DNA from: Kineosporia corallincola
Lineage (GTDB): Bacteria; Actinomycetota; Actinomycetes; Actinomycetales; Kineosporiaceae
Assembly (NCBI RefSeq): GCF_018499875.1
Contig: NZ_JAHBAY010000008.1
Location: 302,614 to 366,613, forward strand
Reading direction: 5' to 3'
DNA: 64,000 nucleotides
Shown: positions 57,795 to 64,000 of the stretch, piece after piece
Layout of the letters: every line of letters starts with the position of its first letter
Numbering within the stretch: position 1 is the first letter of the stretch
Program-made: the position numbers and the translations under genes
Notes under the pieces: generated by a model
Database searches by the model: none
What the model was told of the DNA's origin: nothing
The model's input: only the letters and a program-made list of their open reading frames with translations

Positions 57795-58652
57795 ATGGCT
57801 AGGGTGACCCAGCTCGGCCAGGTGAACCAGTCCCTGGCCGCCCTCCAGGCGAGCATGACGCAGTCCCAGCGTCTCCAGGAGCAGGCCGCCAGCGGCAAAC
57901 GGATCAACCGGGCCAGCGACGACCCGACCGGCGCGTCCATCTCGATGCAGCTGCGCAACCAGCAGGCGGCGAACACGCAGTACGCGCGCAACGCCGACTA
58001 CGCCAACGGTCAGCTGTCCACGCTCGACGGCACGCTCCAGACGATCTACAGCCGGCTGAACCAGGTGCGCTCCAACATCATCGCGGCCACCACGACGACG
58101 AACGGCGACTCCCGCTCGGCACTCTCGGCCCAGGTGGAGCAGATCAAGGGTGAGCTCCAGGGGCTGTACAACACCCAGTACCAGGGACGCGCGATCTTCG
58201 GTGGCACGTCGGTGGCCGGTGCGGTGGACAGCTCCGGCAACTACGTCGGCGACGGCAACCCGGTGACGGTGCAGCTGAACGCCTCGTCCACGGTGCGCGT
58301 CGACGTGGACGGCTCGACGATCGGCGCCGGCGACTTCAGCGGACTGCTCGACGAGATCTCGGCCGGCATCGAGAACGGTGACGCCGCATCGAGTCTCGAT
58401 CAGCTCGACTCGCTGATCAGCAGCGTGATCACCGCGAACGGCCAGATCGGCGCGATCCAGAACCGGGTCACCACCAGCCAGAGTGCGATCACCGCGCAGA
58501 ACTCGGACCTCACCGTGTCGCTCGCCCAGAACGAGGACATCGACTACGCCGAGGTGCTCACGAAGTTCTCCTCCCAGCAGGTGGCCTACCAGGCGGCCCT
58601 GGGAGTGACGGCGCGGATCAACCAGACGTCCCTCCTCGATTTCCTGCAATAA
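57795..58652 (+). CDS. flgL: Hook-filament junction protein FlgL
   Basis: 285 residues. It has a flagellin-like N-terminus, VTQLGQVNQSLAALQASMTQ and QEQAASGKRINRASDDPTGASISMQLR, and a C-terminal helix LTKFSSQQVAYQAALGVTARINQTSLLDFL-like end. A middle QGRAIFGGTSVAG block is typical of FlgL. It forms the second junction ring. Confidence 0.94.
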   Translation: MARVTQLGQVNQSLAALQASMTQSQRLQEQAASGKRINRASDDPTGASISMQLRNQQAANTQYARNADYANGQLSTLDGTLQTIYSRLNQVRSNIIAATTTTNGDSRSALSAQVEQIKGELQGLYNTQYQGRAIFGGTSVAGAVDSSGNYVGDGNPVTVQLNASSTVRVDVDGSTIGAGDFSGLLDEISAGIENGDAASSLDQLDSLISSVITANGQIGAIQNRVTTSQSAITAQNSDLTVSLAQNEDIDYAEVLTKFSSQQVAYQAALGVTARINQTSLLDFLQ

Positions 58653-58659
58653 CCGCCCA

Positions 58660-58747
58660 GGTGCGTGCAGGAGAGCGCGCACCGCTACCGAAGGATGCGC
58701 GCCGGCCGGCGCGCATCGCGAAAGAGGTGCGCGCGATCGCGCGCACC
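58660..58747. repeat. Cluster of near-perfect palindromes between flgL and fliW
   Basis: A 24-bp perfect palindrome at 58694-58717 (half-site GATGCGCGCCGG) and a 22-bp perfect one at 58726-58747 (half-site GGTGCGCGCGA) lie side by side. A looser GGTGCG..CGCACC pair is at 58660-58683. Because they have no loop they suit protein binding or cruciform/REP function better than a simple terminator, but they may also attenuate transcription into fliW. Confidence 0.75.
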
Positions 58748-58800
58748 GGCCGAGAGGCGTCCCGTTCCGGCGGGGCGCCAGGATGGGGTGACGAGGTCCT

Positions 58801-59229
58801 ATGCATCCTGCACTTCTCACCAACAGCAATTCCGGCTCCACCAGGACTGACGTCCCCGAGATCAATTTCGTCCGGCCGATTCCCGGGTTCAGCGATCTGC
58901 GGCACTTCGCGCTGGCCCGGCTCGACGACCGGGAGAGCCTGATCTCGGAGCTGCGCAGCCTGGAGCGCCCGGACGTGCGGTTCGTGGTGACCACACCGGC
59001 GATCTTCTTCGCCGACTACGTGGTCAATCTGGACGACCAGGACTGCGAACAGCTGGGTCTGGAGTCGGCGGCGGACGCGCTGATCCTGACCGTTCTCACC
59101 CCGGGTGAGGACGCCAGGACGACGACCGCCAACCTGCTGGCACCGATGGTGATCAACGCCAGGAACCGGGCTGCGGCCCAGGTGATCCTGACCGGATCCG
59201 ACTGGCCGGTTCGCGCGCCCCTGGGTTGA
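58801..59229 (+). CDS. fliW: Flagellar assembly factor FliW
   Basis: 142 residues. FliW binds flagellin and sequesters CsrA, so it links filament assembly to flagellin translation. The family patterns INFVRPIPGFSDLRHFAL, VRFVVTTPAIFFADYVV and NLLAPMVINARNRAAAQVIL are all present. The ATG has GAGG about nine bases upstream. It precedes csrA as in Bacillus and many other bacteria. Confidence 0.94.
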   Translation: MHPALLTNSNSGSTRTDVPEINFVRPIPGFSDLRHFALARLDDRESLISELRSLERPDVRFVVTTPAIFFADYVVNLDDQDCEQLGLESAADALILTVLTPGEDARTTTANLLAPMVINARNRAAAQVILTGSDWPVRAPLG

Positions 59230-59253
59230 TCGGTGCTTACTTTCCGCTAGCCT
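59226..59253 (+). promoter_or_regulatory. Possible housekeeping-type promoter for csrA
   Basis: TTGATC (59226-59231), 16 bases, TAGCCT (59248-59253), in the 102-base gap between fliW and csrA. It resembles a sigma-70/HrdB promoter and would allow csrA expression without FliA. Confidence 0.35.
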
Positions 59254-59331
59254 CTCCTCACGGCCTGAAATCGGCCGTGGTCGCGGCCCCTTACCGCTCG
59301 CGATCCAACGGGGTCCAGGGAGGGAGCCGCG

Positions 59332-59955
59332 GTGCTGGTACTGACCCGCCGTGCTGGCGAAAGCATCGTGATCGGGGACGACGTGCGAGTCGTCGTCCTC
59401 GACGTGCGAGGAGACACCGTTCGCCTCGGCATCGAGGCCCCGCGCAGCATCCAGGTGCACCGCGCGGAGGTCTACGCCGAGGTCCAGGCCGCCAACGCTG
59501 CCGCGGCGGCCTCGGGGGAGAGTCTGGAGGAGGTGGCCGAAAGGCTGCGCCGCCTGGCCCGTCCGGTGGTTCCGCGCCCGACCGCGCCGCATCGCCAGCC
59601 CGGGGAGAGGCAGTCCGGGGAGCGGCGTGGTGGTGGGCCGGGCAGGTCGTCGTCCTCGGCGCCCAAGCCCGGGCCGCCGTCCGCGCCGGCCCGCAACCCG
59701 CAGAACCAGGACCCGTCGGCGCCGCCGCAGAACCAGGCGCCGGCGGGAGAGCCGGCACCGCGCGCCACGCCGCGTCCGGTGCCGGCACCACCTGCCCGTG
59801 GAACGGGGCAGCACGACCAGCGGGGCGTCCGCACCCTTCGGGCGACCCGGCCCGTTCCCGCGCCACCTCGCCCGGCAGTTCCCAAGCCGGGGCCGGTCGG
59901 TCCGATCCCCCGGCCCGGCACGCCCGCCGAGGAGACCGACGCCGACGGCGTCTGA
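59332..59955 (+). CDS. csrA: Carbon storage regulator CsrA with a long C-terminal extension
   Basis: 207 residues; CsrA is normally 60-80. Residues 1-60 are a complete CsrA domain: MLVLTRRAGESIVIGDDVRV, VRGDTVRLGIEAPRSIQVHRAEVYAEV, with Arg-44-type RNA-contact residues in place. From about residue 70 to 207 the chain is Pro/Arg/Ala/Gln-rich and disordered. CsrA binds GGA motifs in leaders and blocks translation. The GTG start has GGGAGGGAG upstream. A terminator follows, and no frameshift is needed to explain the extension. Confidence 0.9.
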   Translation: MLVLTRRAGESIVIGDDVRVVVLDVRGDTVRLGIEAPRSIQVHRAEVYAEVQAANAAAAASGESLEEVAERLRRLARPVVPRPTAPHRQPGERQSGERRGGGPGRSSSSAPKPGPPSAPARNPQNQDPSAPPQNQAPAGEPAPRATPRPVPAPPARGTGQHDQRGVRTLRATRPVPAPPRPAVPKPGPVGPIPRPGTPAEETDADGV

Positions 59956-59975
59956 GGTCCACACGCAGAACTGAT

Positions 59976-60011
59976 GGACGGCGCCAGGCTCGGCCGAGCC
60001 CGGCGTCGTCC
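59976..60011. terminator. Bidirectional terminator between csrA and the Fe-S oxidoreductase gene
   Basis: Outer stem GGACGGCGCC with one mismatch and inner stem GGCTCGG/CCGAGCC make one long hairpin, followed by TTCAGTTT on the plus strand. The two flanking genes end toward each other. Confidence 0.75.
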
Positions 60012-60025
60012 TTCAGTTTGGGCTC

Positions 60026-62323
60026 TTACTCGGTGGGCTGGGGTTCCTTGCCGCGCTGCACCGCTGCCAGCAGCATCTGCGCCACGTCGAGAACCTGTAC
60101 CTCTTCGCGGGCCTCGCCCTCGGACTGCTGGGCGGTCAGCCCGTCGGAGAGCATGACCCGGCAGAACGGGCAGCCCACCGCGATCGTGTCGGCGCCGGTC
60201 GCCACCGCCTCCTTGGTGCGGGTGGTGTTGATCCGCTGGCCGAGCTTCTCCTCCATCCACATCCGCGCACCGCCGGCGCCGCAGCAGAAGGCCCGCTCCT
60301 GGTTGCGCGGCATCTCGCGCAGCTCGATGCCGGGCAGCGAGCCGATCAGCTCACGCGGCGGCTCGTAGATGCCGTTGTGCCGGCCGATGTAGCAGGGGTC
60401 GTGATACGTCGCTGCACTGGTGCTGCCCTCGATCGGGGCGACCGGGGTGAGCTTCTTCTCCCGCACCAGCCGGTTCAGCAGCTGGGTGTGGTGCACGACC
60501 TCGTAGTTGCCGCCCAGCTGCGGGTATTCGTTCTGGATCGTGTTGAAGCAGTGAGCGCACGAGACCACGATCTTCTGCGCCTTCGACTCGTTGAGCACCT
60601 CGACGTTCTGCATCGCGAGCTGCTGGAACAGGAACTCGTTGCCGGAGCGCCGGGCCGAGTCGCCGGTGCAGGCCTCGCCGTCACCGAGCACCGCGAACTC
60701 CACACCGGCCTCGTTCAGCAGCTCGGCGATCGCGATCGTGGTCTTCTTCTGCCGGTCCTCGTAGGCGCCCGCGCAGCCCACCCAGAACAGGTACTCGACC
60801 TCGGTCAGGTCCTCGATGTCCGAGCCGACCTGCTTCACCTCGAACGACAGGCCCTTGGCCCAGTCCATCCGCAGCCGGGGCTTCAGGCCCCACGGGTTGC
60901 CGTTCTTCTCCAGGTTCTTGAACAGGCCGTTCAGCTCGTTCGGGAACGCCGACTCGATCAGCACCTGATAGCGGCGCATGTCGACGATGTGGTCCACGTG
61001 CTCGATGTCGACCGGGCACTGCTCCACGCACGCGCCGCAGGTGACACACGACCACAGGACGTCGGGGTCGATGACGCCCGAGTCGGCCCCGTAGGCGGAG
61101 AGCGGGTTCTCGAGCTGGTAACCGGTGTCGCCGATCAGCGGCCGCTCGGCCTGCTTCTGGGCCGGGCGCAGCAGGTCGGTTCCCCCACCACCCAGCAGAC
61201 TGACGCCCGCCACGCCCTGGCCGGCACCGGCGTCCACCGTTGCCGAGACCGCCTCGCGCGCCTCCTCGGAGGCCAGCAGCCACGGTGCCTTGGCGTAGGC
61301 GTGATCGCGCAGCGCGGTGATCAGCAGCTTGGGCGAGAGCGGTTTGTCGGTGTTCCAGGCCGGGCACTGACTCTGGCACCGGCCGCACTCGGTGCAGGTG
61401 CTGAAGTCGAGCAGTCCCTTCCAGGTGAACTTCTCGACCGCGCCGACCCCGAGGGCCGCGTCTTCGTCGAGCTCGTCCACGTTCTCGAAGTCGAGCACCT
61501 CGCCCTTGATCGAGATCGGCTGCAACGGGCCGAGACTCGTGGTGCTGTCGCCGACCCGGCCGGGCGTGGGGTTGCGCTTGAACCAGATGTTCGGGAAGGC
61601 CAGGAACCGGTGCCAGGCCACACCCATCGTGTTGTTCAGGCCGATGGTGATCGCCCACGACATCGAGATCGCGATCTTGATCCCGGAGACCAGCACGATC
61701 AGGTTCTCGATCGTGGTCTCCGGCAGGCCCTCGAACGCCCGGCCGACGACCTGGCCGAACGGGAAGTGCAGGGCGCTGGGGTGCAGCGCGTACTCCAGGC
61801 CGCGCAGCAGCAGCACGCACACCAGCACGCCGAGGATGATCGCCTCGACGAAGTAGGCCTGCCAGAAGCTGGACCCGAAGAACCGGGAACGGCGGCCCTC
61901 GCTGCGGGGGTGGTGCCGCTGCCGGACCGCGATCAGGAACAGGATGCCCAGCGTGCCCAGCACGGTGATGCCCTCGGCGGCCCACTCGTAGGGCGGGAAC
62001 GTGCCGATCAGCCAGAGCGTGTAGTGCGGGTCGAAGATCTGCCCGTACGCGGTGACCAGCGTGGTGAAGAGCAGGCCGAACCCGACCATGGTGAACCAGT
62101 GCGCGATCGCCACGACCGGCAGCCGGGCCATCCGGGTGTGCCCGAGGAACTCGGTGAACAGCATGGCCGTGCGGGCGCCCGGCCGGTCGGCGCGGGAACG
62201 GTCGGGCTCGCCGAGCCGGATCACCCGCACGAAGCGGTTCACGGCCCGGGCGAGCAGCGCGACCCCGGCCACGGTCATCGCGATGCTCACCACGACGACC
62301 GCGATCTGTAGCGGAGTGTTCAT
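60026..62323 (-). CDS. Membrane-bound Fe-S oxidoreductase (Rv0338c-like, HdrD-type)
   Basis: 765 residues from ATG 62323. The N-terminal third has about five or six membrane helices of the nitrate-reductase gamma/HdrE type (with candidate haem histidines around HWFTMVGFGLL). Two 4Fe-4S motifs follow: CTECGRCQSQCP and CVTCGACVEQCP. The C-terminal half carries two CCG-type domains (VGCAGAYEDR with CAHCF; HDPCYIGRH with CCGAGGARMW). Such proteins move electrons between quinones and soluble carriers; the electron donor is not shown by the sequence. Homologues are widespread in actinobacteria. It is monocistronic, with a divergent lipoprotein gene upstream. Confidence 0.9.
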   Translation of the reverse strand: MNTPLQIAVVVVSIAMTVAGVALLARAVNRFVRVIRLGEPDRSRADRPGARTAMLFTEFLGHTRMARLPVVAIAHWFTMVGFGLLFTTLVTAYGQIFDPHYTLWLIGTFPPYEWAAEGITVLGTLGILFLIAVRQRHHPRSEGRRSRFFGSSFWQAYFVEAIILGVLVCVLLLRGLEYALHPSALHFPFGQVVGRAFEGLPETTIENLIVLVSGIKIAISMSWAITIGLNNTMGVAWHRFLAFPNIWFKRNPTPGRVGDSTTSLGPLQPISIKGEVLDFENVDELDEDAALGVGAVEKFTWKGLLDFSTCTECGRCQSQCPAWNTDKPLSPKLLITALRDHAYAKAPWLLASEEAREAVSATVDAGAGQGVAGVSLLGGGGTDLLRPAQKQAERPLIGDTGYQLENPLSAYGADSGVIDPDVLWSCVTCGACVEQCPVDIEHVDHIVDMRRYQVLIESAFPNELNGLFKNLEKNGNPWGLKPRLRMDWAKGLSFEVKQVGSDIEDLTEVEYLFWVGCAGAYEDRQKKTTIAIAELLNEAGVEFAVLGDGEACTGDSARRSGNEFLFQQLAMQNVEVLNESKAQKIVVSCAHCFNTIQNEYPQLGGNYEVVHHTQLLNRLVREKKLTPVAPIEGSTSAATYHDPCYIGRHNGIYEPPRELIGSLPGIELREMPRNQERAFCCGAGGARMWMEEKLGQRINTTRTKEAVATGADTIAVGCPFCRVMLSDGLTAQQSEGEAREEVQVLDVAQMLLAAVQRGKEPQPTE

Positions 62324-62689
62324 GCCGGGAGGTACTCCTGTCGGGATACGCACTGGATACGCACTGGGGTGATGCGGATCCAGCTTACGGAGGGCGGGGA
62401 GGCCCGCAGGCACCCGACCTGTGGCCGACACCTCAGCGAAGGGGGATGACGCCGCGGCACTGCACCGCGGAACCCGGGCCCGGCCGGATGCAACGAACCC
62501 CGGGCCCCGCACGTCTCCTGCGTGTTGCCCCGGCCGAACGGGCGCGATTCAGGCTCGGCATTAGCCCGGTGGACGGGAACTGTGCGGGAGCTGTGGGCCC
62601 GTCCTATACGGTCGGGTAGATATTGCGGTCGGCGAGGGGCCGAAACCGGACCGAACGGCAAGCACCGAACAGCACTAAGGGGTGGGGCA
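62324..62689. other. Divergent intergenic region
   Basis: 366 bases between the Fe-S oxidoreductase and lipoprotein starts. It must hold both promoters, but I see no confident boxes. GGGAAC at about 62576 with CGTCC 19 bases on is slightly too widely spaced for an ECF-type promoter. No short gene is supportable. Confidence 0.4.
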
Positions 62690-63862
62690 GTGACCACGCG
62701 TTCCAAAGTCATGGCATTCGCAGGATTCGGCCTGGCGGCCACGGTCGGCATCAGCGGCTGTGGCGCCGGCTCCGACAGCGCCGAAGGGGGCAGCGGCTCC
62801 GGCTCGGGTGAGAGCGCCGGCACCCCCAAGGAGAAGGTGGCCGCCGCCTTCCAGAACTTCGAGAACTCCTCCAGCGCCGGCTTCACCCTGAAGCTCGACA
62901 GCAGCACGGCGGACATCGAGAAGATCAACACCGCGCAGGACTCCGCCGACAAGCTCACGGCGCAGGACAAGAAGGAGATCGCGGAGGTCCTCAAGGGCAA
63001 GGTGACGCTGAACGTCACCGCTCCCGAGGGCAAGACCTTCGCCGACACCACCGACTCCAGCGCGGCCAACTCCAAGGACCTGCTGAAAGACCCGGCGGCC
63101 TTCGAGGCGGCCCTGAAGGACTCCGGCTCGGTCGCCATGTCGGTCGTCTACGGCGACTCCGGCCTGGTCGACTTCGCCACCAAGGACGGCGTGTTCTACC
63201 TGCGCACCGACGCCGACAAGATCGCCGAGCTGGCCGACCAGAACCTGTCCAGCGCCACCGGCATGCTCGGCCAGCTCCCTCCGGTCATCGCCACCCCGGC
63301 CGAGAAGCTGCTCGGCGGCGAATGGGTCTCGCTCGACATGGTCAAGGCCGTGCAGGTGCTCGACCAGCAGGGTCTGCTCGACCAGCTGGCCTCGGCCGAC
63401 GAGGGCACCGCGGCAGGCATGGCCGCCGACCCGGCCGCCGCGCAGAACCTGGTCAGGTCGCTGGCCGCCTCGTACGACTCGGACTCCCAGGTCACCGAGG
63501 TCGACGGTGGCTACCAGGTGTCGGTGCCGGTCGAGAAGACCACCGCGGCCGTCAAGGACGACCTGGTCGACCTGCTCGGTCAGGATGCGGCCACCGACCT
63601 GGTCAAGGAGCTCAACTCCTCGCCCACCGAGAACGTCGTGTTCACCGTCAAGGTCGACGACGACAAGCTGACCGGCCTGAACCTCGACCTGGTGCAGTTC
63701 CTCGACAAGCCGGTCGACGACGCCACCTTCGCCGTCGACCTGGCCATCGACCCGGAGGCCAGCGAGGTGCAGGTGCCCAGCGGCGCCACCGCGATCGACA
63801 TCGAGGGCATCCTCAACCTGATCCCGGCCGACACGCTCACCAGCCTGGGCAGCGAACTCTGA
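62690..63862 (+). CDS. Secreted lipoprotein of unknown function
   Basis: 390 residues from GTG 62690, with AAGGGG upstream. A signal peptide ends in the lipobox GISGC, making Cys-24 the lipid-modified residue. A Gly/Ser linker follows, then a long, strand-rich region with many Lys, Asp and Val (NFENSSSAGFTLKLDSS; VTLNVTAPEGKTFAD; ENVVFTVKVDDDKLTGLNL). The alternating pattern recalls LppX/LprG-type lipid-binding lipoproteins, but I cannot assign a family. It is complete and ends shortly before the contig edge. Confidence 0.75.
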   Translation: MTTRSKVMAFAGFGLAATVGISGCGAGSDSAEGGSGSGSGESAGTPKEKVAAAFQNFENSSSAGFTLKLDSSTADIEKINTAQDSADKLTAQDKKEIAEVLKGKVTLNVTAPEGKTFADTTDSSAANSKDLLKDPAAFEAALKDSGSVAMSVVYGDSGLVDFATKDGVFYLRTDADKIAELADQNLSSATGMLGQLPPVIATPAEKLLGGEWVSLDMVKAVQVLDQQGLLDQLASADEGTAAGMAADPAAAQNLVRSLAASYDSDSQVTEVDGGYQVSVPVEKTTAAVKDDLVDLLGQDAATDLVKELNSSPTENVVFTVKVDDDKLTGLNLDLVQFLDKPVDDATFAVDLAIDPEASEVQVPSGATAIDIEGILNLIPADTLTSLGSEL

Positions 63863-63889
63863 TCGGGTAGCCCGGCCGAACCACCGGCG

Positions 63890-64000
63890 GGGGCGGGGCG
63901 GGGGCCCCCGGCCCGGGGGGGGGGGGGGGGGGGGGAGGGGGGGGGGGCGGTGGAATAGAAGGGAGAGTGGGGGGGGGTCGGGTGTGGTAATAAAAAAAAA
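63890..64000. other. Low-complexity contig end, probable sequencing artefact
   Basis: Past about 63890 the sequence becomes runs of C and G, including a G tract of about 20, then A/T-rich words and a final A run. Nothing like it occurs elsewhere in the window. It looks like low-quality read ends rather than genome sequence. Confidence 0.8.

Noticed and set aside
1..64000. CRISPR arrays, tRNA or rRNA genes, insertion sequences, prophage
   Set aside because: No regularly spaced repeats, cloverleaf sequences, transposase or integrase genes were seen.

Overview
The window is very GC-rich, densely packed DNA from an actinomycete that swims. Three things point there: a 679-residue glutamine-dependent NAD+ synthetase of the mycobacterial type, an Rv0338c-like Fe-S oxidoreductase, and a class E sortase beside a protein ending in an LAxTG signal. 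The flagellar set has no L- or P-ring genes and carries fliW, csrA and flgN, as in monoderm bacteria. The closest relatives I would guess are zoosporic actinomycetes such as Kineosporia (Kineosporiaceae), but this is inference; no rRNA or tRNA gene is present to test it. The right edge decays into homopolymer sequence and looks like a contig end.

Layout. 3-2548: a secreted Ig-like protein (5' end missing) and a secreted matrixin-type metalloprotease. 2579-10710: a plus-strand chemotaxis operon, cheA-cheW-cheY-cheB-cheR-cheX-like-cheY2-cheX-like2 and an EAL/HDOD protein. 10746-13709: nadE and a TetR regulator. 13722-21704 (minus): flhA, a giant FlhF-like protein and a small membrane protein. 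22174-27946: a small plus-strand membrane ORF, then (minus) a 12-repeat IPT/TIG surface protein and its adjacent sortase. 28115-38829 (minus): flbD-motA-motB-fliL and fliM-fliN-fliO-fliP-fliQ-fliR-flhB. 39294-50391 (minus): flgB-flgC-fliE-fliF-fliG-fliH-fliI-fliJ-(NlpC/P60+SLT)-fliK-flgD-flgE. 50769-55480 (minus): fliS with a downstream partner, fliD, fliC and the flagellar sigma factor. 55867-59955 (plus): flgN-flgK-flgL-fliW-csrA. 60026-63862: a membrane Fe-S oxidoreductase (minus) and a lipoprotein (plus).

How it works together. Seven or eight transcription units are preceded by a motif of the form NTCA-N15/17-GCCGA, which fits a FliA/WhiG-family sigma factor; the sigma gene itself lies at 54566-55480. 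Late control may use FliW and CsrA acting on GGA motifs in the fliC leader. Chemotaxis signals would run from CheA to two CheY proteins, be removed by two CheX-like phosphatases and be read by a FliM/FliN switch in which the CheC-like domain sits on FliN. Several flagellar proteins (FlhF-like, FliO, CsrA, FliK) carry very long low-complexity extensions. No chemoreceptor, flgM, flgF/flgG, flgJ, cheD or flhG is seen here; the NlpC/P60-SLT protein probably substitutes for FlgJ.
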